64,000 bases of DNA, from the NCBI GenBank assembly GCA_023954715.1, contig JAGSHD010000003.1:124001-188000 (forward strand). The letters run 5' to 3'. The position numbers and the translations under genes are program-made. The notes under the pieces are model-generated. The model worked only from the letters and a program-made list of their open reading frames with translations, was not told the DNA's origin and made no database searches. Of the stretch, positions 27,518 to 36,805 are shown piece after piece (position 1 is the stretch's first letter; every line of letters begins with the position of its first letter). This stretch comes from Candidatus Cloacimonadota bacterium. GTDB taxonomy: Bacteria > Muiribacteriota > UBA6191.

Positions 27518-28327
27518 TTACTTAGAATTAATAGACCAATCATAAGGTAGAAAGTTAATTGAGTAATCATTGATTTCTATACTTTCTAAAAGAGCTTTAT
27601 CTTTACTACTTAAGTAGGGCTTAACAACATTAAGTAAATCAGACTCAGATTTTGCAAAATCTGCCAAAAACCATTTATAAATTGTAGAATACTGAATCAA
27701 CTCCATATCTTCATCAATGAAGAAGTTATTTTTTGAACTAAGAAAGCGATGAGCTTGATCATCTAACTGAGAATCTAGGGTTTTACTGCGAAATACTTCG
27801 TTTCGAAGTGGGGGACAAGATTTAGATGCACACACTATTGCGTAATGAATTCGTGCATCTTTCATTGGACGTAATATTTCGTGCTCAATTTGATCTAAAG
27901 AATATTTACTATTTGAAAACTGAACGTAAGTGTCTTTCCAAAAATGAAAACCTCCCACTCTACTTACTTTGTCCATGATACTCTTTATAGGGTAATGACT
28001 CAGCATCCCTTTAATAGTAAGGATATTATAAACATTGATAAAAAAGGCCATTTTATCTGATCCCGTGAGTTTAGTTGTATCTATTTTAGAAAGTGTCGAA
28101 TCAAAAATGGTAGTAATACCGACTTGATCTTTATGCCAGTTACTATAGTCAACATTACCTTTTGAATCTACATATTTGTGAAGAAGTGAATCAAAATTGG
28201 AATTAAAGGTTTTTACTAATGACTTTGTATCACCAGAGGGTAAAACTTTACCGTAAGTATCTGTTTTGGTACTAAAACAACCTTGTAAGAAAAGGGTTAT
28301 AAATATGATAGAAATAATTTTATTCAT
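27518..28327 (-). CDS. DUF547-domain lipoprotein
   Basis: A signal peptide ends in a lipobox (LQGC, Cys 17), so the protein is lipid-anchored. Residues 45-230 match the DUF547 family: VDYSNWHKD, FFINVYNILTI, GFHFWKD, LDQIEHEILRP and IHYAIVCASKSCPPLRNE in the expected order. The Cys in ASKSCPPL and nearby His and Glu are conserved in the family and suggest an undetermined enzymatic role. The length of 269 residues is normal. It begins 6 bp after the gamma-glutamyltransferase gene and is probably co-transcribed. Confidence 0.88.
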   Translation of the reverse strand: MNKIISIIFITLFLQGCFSTKTDTYGKVLPSGDTKSLVKTFNSNFDSLLHKYVDSKGNVDYSNWHKDQVGITTIFDSTLSKIDTTKLTGSDKMAFFINVYNILTIKGMLSHYPIKSIMDKVSRVGGFHFWKDTYVQFSNSKYSLDQIEHEILRPMKDARIHYAIVCASKSCPPLRNEVFRSKTLDSQLDDQAHRFLSSKNNFFIDEDMELIQYSTIYKWFLADFAKSESDLLNVVKPYLSSKDKALLESIEINDYSINFLPYDWSINSK

Positions 28328-28333
28328 AAAAAT

Positions 28334-29992
28334 CTAATAACCTGCGGCTTGACCTTGTTTTCTAGAGTCACTAGCACCATACATATCTTTTCCATCAATG
28401 TGGATACCTTGGATCACGTTACGAGGAACACTTCGTTGAATAATATGACCACGTTTTTTTAAGTTATCAACAACATCTACAGGAATCTCTTTTTCTAAAT
28501 AAAGTTTATCAGGCATCCATTGATGATGCATTCTAGGAGCATCGACCGCTTCTTTAATGTTCATATTATGATCAATAGAGTTTAAAACTACCTGTAGGAC
28601 ACCTGAGATGATTCTAGGACCACCTGATCCACCAACAATAAGCTTAACTTGCTTATCTTTTGCGACAATCGTTGGAGTCATAGAACTAAGTGGCTTTTTA
28701 TGAGGTTGGATAGAGTTTGCCTCGGATCCTACTAATCCATATGCATTAGGGATGCCAGGAGCAAGGGAGAAATCATCCATTTGATTATTTAAGATGACTC
28801 CGTATTTGTCTACTACAAGTCTTGAACCAAACAATGTATTAATGGTTGAGGTAATTGATACAGCATTACCTTGATTATCAAAGACATTAAAGTGGCTAGT
28901 ACCATGATCATCGGGTAAGTATCTCATTCCATAAGTATCAGAATGATAGACCTTAGAGTCTGATATCTTATCAACAATTTTACGAGCAGTCTCTTGAGAA
29001 GTAATTTGATTGGCTGGAACATCTACAAATTTGGGATCTCCCATATATTGAGCTCTATCACTATATGCATGTTTCATAGCTTCGGCTACGTGATGGATCG
29101 TCTTTGAAGAGTTGTGACCCCAATCTCCTAAAGGGTAATGTTGTAAGACATTTAACATTTGAAGCAAAACAAGTCCTCCAGATGAAGGAGGCGGCATGGT
29201 AAAAACAGAATATCCACGATAAGTACCTTTTACAGCGTTCAATATTTGAGGCTGAATATTAGCCATATCAACGGCATCCAAAATACCACCGTTACTTTGA
29301 ACTACATTGATGATTTCTTTAGCTATACTTCCTTTGTAAAAACTGCGCAATCCTTTTAGTGCTATGCTTTTAAGAGTTTTTGCAAGAGCAGGTTGTTTTA
29401 ATAAAGTCCCAGTAGATAAGGCTTGGTTATTTTTATAGAATATATCTCTTAAGTAAGTAGATTGAGTAAACTTTTCTTTGTGTTTAATTAGTGTTTTGTT
29501 TAAATATGGTGAGACGTAGATGCCATGTTTTGCAAGGTTGTATGCTGGATATACCACTTGTTTCCAAGGGAGTGTACCGTATTTTGAATGCATTAAAAAT
29601 AATCCATTGAGCTCGTTAGGAATAGCTACTGCTAAACCTCCATTTTGTGACAAAGATGTATCTAATTTTCCGTTTTTGTAAAAATGTTTAATGTCAGTTT
29701 TTCTAGGTGCTTGCTCACGAGCATCTATGATCTTTGCATTGGATTGTTTGTGATGTTTAAATAATATAAAACATCCACCACCAATTCCAGAAGAGTGAGG
29801 ATTAGTGACTCCTAATACTAGGGCAGTCGTTACTGCAGCATCAAAAGCATTTCCACCTTTTTTCAATATCATAGCACCTGCTTTAGATGCGACTGCTTGA
29901 TCAGCAGCAACGATACCGTTCTTAACTTTTAACGGTTCAGGAGATGCAGTAAATGTGGCTGATATGGCGAAGAGAAAAACTAAAAATTTCAT
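28334..29992 (-). CDS. ggt: Gamma-glutamyltransferase, periplasmic
   Basis: This enzyme cleaves gamma-glutamyl bonds, such as in glutathione, and transfers the glutamyl group to water or amino acids. A Sec signal peptide (1-16) precedes GGNAFDAAVTTALVLGV and SSGIGGGCF. Autoprocessing should occur before T365 (HG-TSHFNV), the nucleophile of the small subunit. NNQMDDFS and VGGSGGPRII complete the active site, the latter with Gly for the Pro of the usual GSPGG. The length of 552 residues is typical. It sits one base downstream of a second N-terminal nucleophile hydrolase gene. Growth on extracellular peptides is a plausible role. Confidence 0.94.
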   Translation of the reverse strand: MKFLVFLFAISATFTASPEPLKVKNGIVAADQAVASKAGAMILKKGGNAFDAAVTTALVLGVTNPHSSGIGGGCFILFKHHKQSNAKIIDAREQAPRKTDIKHFYKNGKLDTSLSQNGGLAVAIPNELNGLFLMHSKYGTLPWKQVVYPAYNLAKHGIYVSPYLNKTLIKHKEKFTQSTYLRDIFYKNNQALSTGTLLKQPALAKTLKSIALKGLRSFYKGSIAKEIINVVQSNGGILDAVDMANIQPQILNAVKGTYRGYSVFTMPPPSSGGLVLLQMLNVLQHYPLGDWGHNSSKTIHHVAEAMKHAYSDRAQYMGDPKFVDVPANQITSQETARKIVDKISDSKVYHSDTYGMRYLPDDHGTSHFNVFDNQGNAVSITSTINTLFGSRLVVDKYGVILNNQMDDFSLAPGIPNAYGLVGSEANSIQPHKKPLSSMTPTIVAKDKQVKLIVGGSGGPRIISGVLQVVLNSIDHNMNIKEAVDAPRMHHQWMPDKLYLEKEIPVDVVDNLKKRGHIIQRSVPRNVIQGIHIDGKDMYGASDSRKQGQAAGY

Positions 29993-29993
29993 G

Positions 29994-32324
29994 TTATTGT
30001 CCTAGGGGTTTTATTTCAAAGTGATGCAACATACCTTTGGCATCGTCTTTAGTAAATTGAACTTTACGGTATTTTCCGTCTAGATACTTTTGTACCTGGT
30101 CATCATAATGATCTGAAAAAGGGTTACCTGAGTTTCCGGTAGGAAGGATAGAATAGGAGTTATTTACATCACTCATATCAACTATTCGTCGAACGGAAGG
30201 TCCTGACTTGACAAAAAATCTATCTTTACCAAGTTTAGCACTTACACTATTAATGGCTTCTTTGACTCCATCGATGGGATAAGGGCCCAAATTAAATAGT
30301 GGTTTAGTAAGCCAGTTTTTAGAAAATGCATGAGAATATTCGATGGTATGATATTTACCCCATGTCCAACCAGTCGTTTTAGGTCCAAACTTTTTAGTAA
30401 GCAGTCTATTTGTGTTTTGTAAGGCAAGACTTACTTGTTGTTTAAAATCTTGATTTAGAAAGTCAATCGATTGATTGGAGTAAATCTCGTCTAACAAATG
30501 CTGCGCATTAGGAAGCCTTGAATAAACGTCAAGTTCATTTTCATTTAATAAGTCCTTTAACAAAAGATGAAGAAACTGATAGGACCATTCCATATAAATA
30601 GTAGAACCAATTGAATCAACAGAAAACTCTTGATCCCATTTTCTAAGATGTTCATAGATAGCTGAAAGTTGAGGATATTTTTGTATATCCACATGAGATA
30701 GTAAAACCTTTAAACCCTTATTTGCTACCAATAAAACATTGTCATTTTGAATCATTTTATGGTCTTCAATGCTTAATTTCGACTTACTTTGAAGTAATTG
30801 TGAGATACGATCAGACCGATCCCGAGGCATAAAATAGCCTTCAATGGGGTCACTTTGACGTGGTTGTCCATTAGCGGTAAAAATATATCCCTTTTGAGGG
30901 TTTACTTGATGTGGATTTTCACTAAAGGGAAGATAACCTTCGATCTCGTCTTCACCATTGGAACCATTTAACAAATGATCCCCACGATTTCCGGGTTTTC
31001 TTTTAAAAAGCCGAGCAGCCGCCCACCATGCAATATTACTATGATCTGTATAACTAATATTTAAACCTGGAGCACGAATTTTAGAAACACCTGTTCGAAA
31101 CTCTGACATAGTAGATGCATGATTAATATCGTGAAAAGCCTCAAACATGTTATTTTTAGGGTGGTAATATTCCCAAAACAAAGAAATATCTTTATCTTGT
31201 TGAGACTTAATTTTTAAAAATTGATTGACCAAAGGTCCATGAGGTGTTTCGTATACATCTATTTCGACACTAGGGCCTTTAGCGACTTGAATCACTTCTT
31301 TTCTGTGTTTTAATGGTACGCTTTGATTTTTGTAGACTACAGTTTTATTTGTCTTATCTATGGTTTCAGAATATAAATCTAAATCATCATTTTCGAGCAT
31401 GGTTAAAGCCCATGCATGCTTTGATGTATGACCTACTAAAGCAAAAGGAAAACCAGCTAAATAATATCCATGTGATTTATAATTTTTAACATGTATGTCC
31501 GCTTCAAACCAAACACTAGGATTTGCATAGCCGATATGCGGGTCGTTTGCTAAAACGGGTTTGCCAGTTGTACTTTTACTGCCAGATACAACCCATGAAT
31601 TACTGCCAATAAAGGGGGGAATCACGTCAAATACTTGATTTAGCTCTTTTATAAACTGAAAGGGTAGTTTGGCAGACATAGATGTTGCTGCATTTGGATT
31701 GTAATCTACAAATAGCTTAGATAAAATATCTGGTGAAACTTTGGATTGAAGAGTAGAGATCAAAGGATCTTTTTTTACACCAACTGCAAAAGAGAAACTG
31801 AGATAGCCACTAATAGATAATAAGTCCACTACCTCAAACTTTTGAGGAGTCTTACCCAACAGTTTAAACTCAATTGGTGTTCTATTAGACTCAATATAAT
31901 GGTTGATTCCTGCAAGATACTGTTTGTAAAAGCTCATCCATTGACCATTGTAATTTTGAGGTTCTACTTTCATTGAATTTTCAATGGTTTTTCGTATTCC
32001 TAAAGTTCTAAAAAATTTGTCTGTTTTTACTAGTTTTGGTCCAAGTAACTCAGATAGGGTCCCTTGAGATAAACGGCTTAGTAAAGTTAATTGAAATAAT
32101 CGATCTTGAGCATGAACATAGCCCAAACCAAAATAAGCATCTTGGAAATTATCTGCATGAATTTTAGGAACACCATATTGATCACGTCGGATAGATACTT
32201 TTTTATTGACCTGTTTACTTAGTGTATATCCATCATAATTAGGGCCAAAATGATTGTTTAGGAGAAATACTAAAGCTATAGAGCATACAATGAGAGAAAC
32301 CAGAATAGGTAATGCTTTTTTCAT
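29994..32324 (-). CDS. Penicillin acylase family protein (Ntn hydrolase)
   Basis: The protein has an N-terminal membrane or signal segment (5-22) and the alpha-spacer-beta layout of penicillin amidases. The predicted autoprocessing site is at S241, in IG-SNSWVVSG, followed by KPVLANDPHIG. IRRDQYGVPKIHA and GYVHAQDRLFQ lie in the alpha chain. The length of 776 residues is typical. Family members hydrolyse amide bonds of acylated amines, including beta-lactams and acyl-homoserine lactones; specificity cannot be read here. It is first in a minus-strand set with ggt and the DUF547 lipoprotein gene. Confidence 0.9.
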   Translation of the reverse strand: MKKALPILVSLIVCSIALVFLLNNHFGPNYDGYTLSKQVNKKVSIRRDQYGVPKIHADNFQDAYFGLGYVHAQDRLFQLTLLSRLSQGTLSELLGPKLVKTDKFFRTLGIRKTIENSMKVEPQNYNGQWMSFYKQYLAGINHYIESNRTPIEFKLLGKTPQKFEVVDLLSISGYLSFSFAVGVKKDPLISTLQSKVSPDILSKLFVDYNPNAATSMSAKLPFQFIKELNQVFDVIPPFIGSNSWVVSGSKSTTGKPVLANDPHIGYANPSVWFEADIHVKNYKSHGYYLAGFPFALVGHTSKHAWALTMLENDDLDLYSETIDKTNKTVVYKNQSVPLKHRKEVIQVAKGPSVEIDVYETPHGPLVNQFLKIKSQQDKDISLFWEYYHPKNNMFEAFHDINHASTMSEFRTGVSKIRAPGLNISYTDHSNIAWWAAARLFKRKPGNRGDHLLNGSNGEDEIEGYLPFSENPHQVNPQKGYIFTANGQPRQSDPIEGYFMPRDRSDRISQLLQSKSKLSIEDHKMIQNDNVLLVANKGLKVLLSHVDIQKYPQLSAIYEHLRKWDQEFSVDSIGSTIYMEWSYQFLHLLLKDLLNENELDVYSRLPNAQHLLDEIYSNQSIDFLNQDFKQQVSLALQNTNRLLTKKFGPKTTGWTWGKYHTIEYSHAFSKNWLTKPLFNLGPYPIDGVKEAINSVSAKLGKDRFFVKSGPSVRRIVDMSDVNNSYSILPTGNSGNPFSDHYDDQVQKYLDGKYRKVQFTKDDAKGMLHHFEIKPLGQ

Positions 32325-32679
32325 AAAATATATCTTTGTAATGTAGTCAAACTTTTATTTACTACTAAGGGTAGGCGTTAGTATAAATAGTGAAATTATT
32401 ATTTTGTGTAGTATAACAAAAATTATTTAAGACTGAAAACAAAAGTGTCAGCAATTTAGAAAGAATTGTAATCTACCGTATTTCTTGATGTTTTGGTGTT
32501 TATGCTGAAAATATACTTCTAAGAAAATAATACTTAGACCAAAAAGACTATTCTGTAAAATTATTGCAGTAATTTACACCTAATAAATGGGCAAAATGGC
32601 ATCATGCTTGCTTAAGTTAAACTAAGTGATATAGAGTTTACAAATATACATGATTCTACGGACTAAGGTTAAAAATATT
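32325..32679. other. Divergent intergenic region upstream of hemY
   Basis: This 355-bp A+T-rich stretch separates the penicillin acylase gene (minus) from hemY (plus). Apart from the sigma-54-like element at 32597-32612, I see no hairpin, RNA gene or credible small open frame. Confidence 0.5.
32597..32612 (+). promoter_or_regulatory. Candidate sigma-54 (-24/-12) promoter for hemY
   Basis: TGGCAT, five bases, then TTGCT matches the sigma-54 consensus TGGCAC-N5-TTGCW except for one base, with the invariant GG and GC correctly spaced. Transcription would start about 12 bases on, giving a leader of roughly 55 bases before hemY. No enhancer-binding protein is in the window. Confidence 0.5.
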
Positions 32680-34017
32680 ATGAACAAAGATGCAAAACAT
32701 GTGAAAACAATTATCATAGGTGCTGGAATCACAGGACTATGCTTATCACATTATATAAAAGATAGTGACTTTTTAGTATTTGAATCTAAAGGTGAAGTTG
32801 GTGGCAAAATCAAAACAGAAAAAAGAGACGGGTGTTTATTTGAAAATGGTCCAAACTCTTTGATGTTAAGAAATAATGATGTAAAAGATCTAATAGTAGA
32901 TCTGCAATTACTTGATAGCTTACAAATGGCTGAAAAATCCAGTGCATCAAGATATTTGGCGAAAGGTTCAGAGTTAGTTAAGATAACCCCGGGTAATCTA
33001 GCAACTAAGATTTTAGATTTTGCGTTTTTACGAAGATTGTTGACTCTTACCTATACAAGTAAATCAAGTAATCCAAACGAGTGTGTATATGATTTTTTTG
33101 AAAGAAAACTTGGTAAGTCTTTTGCCGATTATGTAATCACACCATTTGTATCTGGTATTTATGCAGGTGACCCTAAGAAACTATTAATAAAGTCTGCTTT
33201 TAAAAGTTTAGCAAAACTAGAAGAAGACCATAACTCATTAATTGTTGGGGCTATAAAGTCAAAGAAAAGTGAGCCTCACAAGTTAAAATCTGGAATAGCT
33301 TCATTTAAACATGGCTTGATGGAGTTGTGTGAAAAACTATTTGAACAATCAAAGGATAATATACATTGTGATCATACGGTTCAGGCCATATCAAAAGTAG
33401 ATAAAATTTATCATTTAACGGTTAACGATGAAAACTTTAGCTGTGATAACTTGGTCATTACTACACCGGCTTACAATGCTAAAGATATATGCAAGGATTT
33501 TTTACCTCATAGCTTCTTAGAAAGTTTATCCAATATAAATTATCCTTGGTTGATGGTAGCTCAAGTATTGATTCCTAAATCTGAAATTGGGTTTGCTGAT
33601 AAGGGATTTGGATTTTTACAAATACCAGATTCCAAATCAAAAGTTTTAGGCTGTCTATTTAGTACACACATGTTTCCACAAAGAGCCAAAGAAGGTTTTG
33701 AACTATTTACATGTTTTGTTGGTGGGACTAAAAACGCTCATTTAAAGGACTTAGGGAACAGAGAACTCCATAATCAAATCGTTGCTTATCTGACTGAAGT
33801 TTTAAGTGTAAAAGATGCTAGTAAAATTGAAATTGATTCCGTCTCTTGGGAGAAAGCTATTCCTCAGTATGATAAAGACCAATTAGCTTTTTCATTGGAG
33901 CTTGAAAAGGTGACAGAATGTCATGATAACCTACATTTTTGCACAAATTATGTTGGCGGTGTTTCTTTACCAGACTGTATTTCTAATGCTAAGATTCTGG
34001 CTAAGCAACTCGTTTAG
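32680..34017 (+). CDS. hemY: Protoporphyrinogen oxidase, oxygen-dependent HemY/HemG type
   Basis: This FAD enzyme oxidises protoporphyrinogen IX to protoporphyrin IX in haem synthesis. The ADP-binding motif IIIGAGITGLCLSHYI is at the N-terminus, followed by GGKIKTEKRDGCLFENGPNSL. SGIYAGDPKKLLIKSAF and the C-terminal FCTNYVGGVSLPDCI are further family landmarks. The start is set at ATG 32680 because AAGG lies upstream and it gives the shorter conventional N-terminus; ATG 32650 is possible. The length of about 445 is normal. It precedes the oxidase operon by 238 bp, which fits a shared demand for haem. Confidence 0.88.
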   Translation: MNKDAKHVKTIIIGAGITGLCLSHYIKDSDFLVFESKGEVGGKIKTEKRDGCLFENGPNSLMLRNNDVKDLIVDLQLLDSLQMAEKSSASRYLAKGSELVKITPGNLATKILDFAFLRRLLTLTYTSKSSNPNECVYDFFERKLGKSFADYVITPFVSGIYAGDPKKLLIKSAFKSLAKLEEDHNSLIVGAIKSKKSEPHKLKSGIASFKHGLMELCEKLFEQSKDNIHCDHTVQAISKVDKIYHLTVNDENFSCDNLVITTPAYNAKDICKDFLPHSFLESLSNINYPWLMVAQVLIPKSEIGFADKGFGFLQIPDSKSKVLGCLFSTHMFPQRAKEGFELFTCFVGGTKNAHLKDLGNRELHNQIVAYLTEVLSVKDASKIEIDSVSWEKAIPQYDKDQLAFSLELEKVTECHDNLHFCTNYVGGVSLPDCISNAKILAKQLV

Positions 34018-34143
34018 TAAAAAAATAAATTTATCTTTAAGCGCTCGTAGCAGTTTGCAAAAATACGAACATGTATTCTTGATACTTAATAACAAATTAT
34101 CAAGGAAATAAAAGTTAGCTTGTAGTTGTGAACCAAAAATATG

Positions 34144-34156
34144 TGTCAAATTGACA
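34144..34156. repeat. Short palindrome upstream of sco
   Basis: Arms TGTCAA and TTGACA flank one base, in the 238-bp gap before the cytochrome oxidase operon. It could be an operator for a dimeric regulator or chance; TTGACA could alternatively be a -35 element, but no matching -10 was found. Confidence 0.3.
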
Positions 34157-34255
34157 TGTTGAGGTTAGATAGTTCTTGGAAAGCGTTGGATTTTTTTGTA
34201 GACTGTTTCGCTATTTCTGGTGCTTCACGCAGTGAAACCTATAAAGGGATTATAA

Positions 34256-35068
34256 ATGTTTGCAAAACTTACTCAAATTTTACTACTTCTATTTGTCACG
34301 ACTATATCTTTTAGCGTAGAAGTTGGATTGAAAAACCCTGATAAAAAGCCCGATACAAAAGTGGGAGTTTTTGAAAAACTTGGGGATATGATTCCTTTAG
34401 ATTTAACTTTCGTCAACCACGATGGTAAAAAAGTTCATCTAGGATCCGTTATTGATAAACCTACAATTCTTAATTTTGTATACTACCGATGTCCTGGCAT
34501 ATGTAGTCCTTTACTCACTTCATTAACTGAATCCATAGATAAAATAGATAATAAACCTGGCAAGGACTATCAAATCCTAACTATCTCAATCAATCATGAA
34601 GAAGATACGGTTTTAGCCCAACGAAAAAGAGATAATTATCTATCTGAAACAAAAACTTTTGTTTCTAGTGATGCCTGGAGATGGATGGTTGGAGATAAGA
34701 AAAGTATCGACACTATCACTAAAGCTGCAGGCTTTCACTTTAAAAAAGAGGGTGCAGATTTCGCACATGCAGGTGCACTCATACTGCTTTCCCCAAAAGG
34801 GAAAATAACTAGATATTTAATGGGTATTGAGTTTTTGCCATTTGATCTACAAATGGCTTTATTAGAAGCTTCAGACGGCAAAGTTGGACCAACGATTGCT
34901 CGTATTATGAAGTTTTGTTTTTCTTATGACCCAGAAGGTAGAAAATACGTTTTTAACTTATTAAAGGTTATAGGCGTCGTTACAACGTTATGGATGATAC
35001 TTTTTGTATTATTTTTGATGTTTGGTAGTAAAAAAGAAGAAGAAACAGATAACAAACATACAGATTAA
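34256..35068 (+). CDS. sco: SCO1/SenC-family copper chaperone for cytochrome oxidase
   Basis: This is a membrane-bound copper-delivery protein used to build the CuA centre of oxidase subunit II. A signal peptide (1-20) is followed by a thioredoxin-like domain with the copper-binding CPGIC motif (C79, C83) in FVYYRCPGIC and the distal His in DFAHAGA. Unusually it also has a C-terminal membrane segment (about 240-262), so it is anchored at the end. AAAGGGA precedes the ATG. It is the first gene of the oxidase operon, which supports the role. Confidence 0.92.
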   Translation: MFAKLTQILLLLFVTTISFSVEVGLKNPDKKPDTKVGVFEKLGDMIPLDLTFVNHDGKKVHLGSVIDKPTILNFVYYRCPGICSPLLTSLTESIDKIDNKPGKDYQILTISINHEEDTVLAQRKRDNYLSETKTFVSSDAWRWMVGDKKSIDTITKAAGFHFKKEGADFAHAGALILLSPKGKITRYLMGIEFLPFDLQMALLEASDGKVGPTIARIMKFCFSYDPEGRKYVFNLLKVIGVVTTLWMILFVLFLMFGSKKEEETDNKHTD

Positions 35069-35107
35069 ATTAATACAGGAGACAACCTCCTGTTAGGAAA
35101 GGTAACA

Positions 35108-36805
35108 ATGGTGAGTTCAGCAAAAACTTTTTATGAAGACAAAGCCCTGATATTTCAAGGGTTTCAAGAAAGTCTAGAGAAAGCTGGCGAGAATAACAAA
35201 CTTTATAAGTTTCTCGCATGGGTTTTGTCTTGGATTTTTTCTACAGATCACAAGAGGGTAGGAATCCTCTATTTGATTACAATGGCAGCATTCTTTGCAA
35301 TTGGTGTCAGTTTAGGATTGTTAATTCGATTCGAATTATTTTTACCTGGAGAGCAGTTTATTTCGGCTCGTGTTTACAATTCTGTATTCACTATGCACGG
35401 GGTAATCATGATTTTCTTGGTTGTGATTCCTGGAATACCGGCCACCTTTGGTAACTTTTGTTTACCTCTCCAATTAGGTGCACCCGATGTTTCCTTTCCC
35501 AAATTAAATCTATCCACATGGTGGTTGTTTATGATTGGGGCTGGACTTGCAGTACTATCCTTGTTTGTAGGTACAAATGCTAATGGCGAGTTAATGATGG
35601 TGGCTCCTGATGGTGGATGGACATTTTATGTACCGTATTCACTAGAGTCCTCAGCTAATATATCCCTTGCATTAAGTGGTGCATTTATTCTCGGTTTTTC
35701 CTCTATGTTTACTGGGATGAACTTTATTACTACGATTCATAGAATGAGAGCCAAAGGAATGGGATTCTTTCAAATGCCACTTTTTTGTTGGTCACTCTAT
35801 GCTTCTTCTTGGATACAAGTCTTAGCAACTCCAGTAGTTTCTATCACTTTATTACTAGTAATTATTGAAAGATTTATGGGTATTGGTATTTTTGATCCAT
35901 CAAAAGGTGGAGATCCTGTACTTTATCAACACATGTTCTGGATTTATTCACATCCTGCTGTATATCTAATGGTTATTCCAGCGATGGGTGTTGTATCTGA
36001 TGTAATCGCAGTATTTTCTCGCAGAACAATCTTTGGTTATAAGGCAATTGCAATTTCATCTATGGCTATTGCTTTTGTTGGATATTTCGTATGGGCGCAT
36101 CACATGTTTACTAGTGGTATGACAGAGACAGCTCAAATTGTTTTCTCTTTCTTAACTTTCTTTGTAGCGATCCCTACTGCGATTAAGACATTTAACTGGA
36201 TTGCTACTTTATATAAAGGATCCATTCATTTGTCAGTACCAATGGTTTGGGCTTTAACCTTTGTATTTTTGTTTTCCATTGGTGGACTTACAGGACTATT
36301 AAACGGAGCTATCAACGCTGATATTCACGTACATGATACTTATTATGTTGTTGGACACTTTCACTACACTATGTTTGGTGGAGGAATGGTTGGACTGTTC
36401 TGTGCATGTCATTATTGGTTTCCAAAAGTTACAGGTAAAATCTATAACGAAAGTGTTGGTTATTTAGCTTGGGCATTTTTCTTCGTAGGTTTTAATACTC
36501 TATATGGATCAATGTTAGTAATGGGTCTTCTAGGAATGCCAAGAAGATATCATGATTACTTACCTCAATTTACTATTTGGCACCAATTATCAACAATCGG
36601 TGCAGTTATCATGGTCACAGGTTTGATTATTATGTTCATTAATCTACTTAAGGGTTGGATTAATGGGCCAAAAGCAAATGAAAATCATTGGGATGGTAGA
36701 AGTTTAGAGTGGACTCATTCAGCGTCTCCTCCAATTTTACTAAACTTTGATAAAGATCCAGAAGTTCAAGGTGGTCCTTATGACTATGATGGGGAGTGGA
36801 AGTAA
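35108..36805 (+). CDS. ctaD: Cytochrome c oxidase subunit I (A2-type haem-copper oxidase)
   Basis: This is the catalytic subunit that reduces oxygen to water and pumps protons. Twelve membrane segments are visible, with haem and CuB ligands: His in FTMHGVIMIF, the His-Tyr region in FWIYSHPAVYLMVIP, HH in WAHHMFTSG, and HVHDTYYVVGHFHY. The K-channel Glu-containing GHPEV of A1 enzymes is replaced by YSHPAV, the Tyr-Ser signature of A2-type oxidases. The 565-residue length is normal. AGGAAAGG precedes the ATG. Confidence 0.97.
   Translation: MVSSAKTFYEDKALIFQGFQESLEKAGENNKLYKFLAWVLSWIFSTDHKRVGILYLITMAAFFAIGVSLGLLIRFELFLPGEQFISARVYNSVFTMHGVIMIFLVVIPGIPATFGNFCLPLQLGAPDVSFPKLNLSTWWLFMIGAGLAVLSLFVGTNANGELMMVAPDGGWTFYVPYSLESSANISLALSGAFILGFSSMFTGMNFITTIHRMRAKGMGFFQMPLFCWSLYASSWIQVLATPVVSITLLLVIIERFMGIGIFDPSKGGDPVLYQHMFWIYSHPAVYLMVIPAMGVVSDVIAVFSRRTIFGYKAIAISSMAIAFVGYFVWAHHMFTSGMTETAQIVFSFLTFFVAIPTAIKTFNWIATLYKGSIHLSVPMVWALTFVFLFSIGGLTGLLNGAINADIHVHDTYYVVGHFHYTMFGGGMVGLFCACHYWFPKVTGKIYNESVGYLAWAFFFVGFNTLYGSMLVMGLLGMPRRYHDYLPQFTIWHQLSTIGAVIMVTGLIIMFINLLKGWINGPKANENHWDGRSLEWTHSASPPILLNFDKDPEVQGGPYDYDGEWK

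Noticed and set aside
30242..30427. Minus-strand open frame within penicillin acylase
   Set aside because: It is a different frame inside a well-supported gene with no start signal.
34018..34255. Small open frame downstream of hemY
   Set aside because: It is out of frame, partly overlaps hemY, has no ribosome site and has no domain; it looks like chance in A+T-rich DNA.
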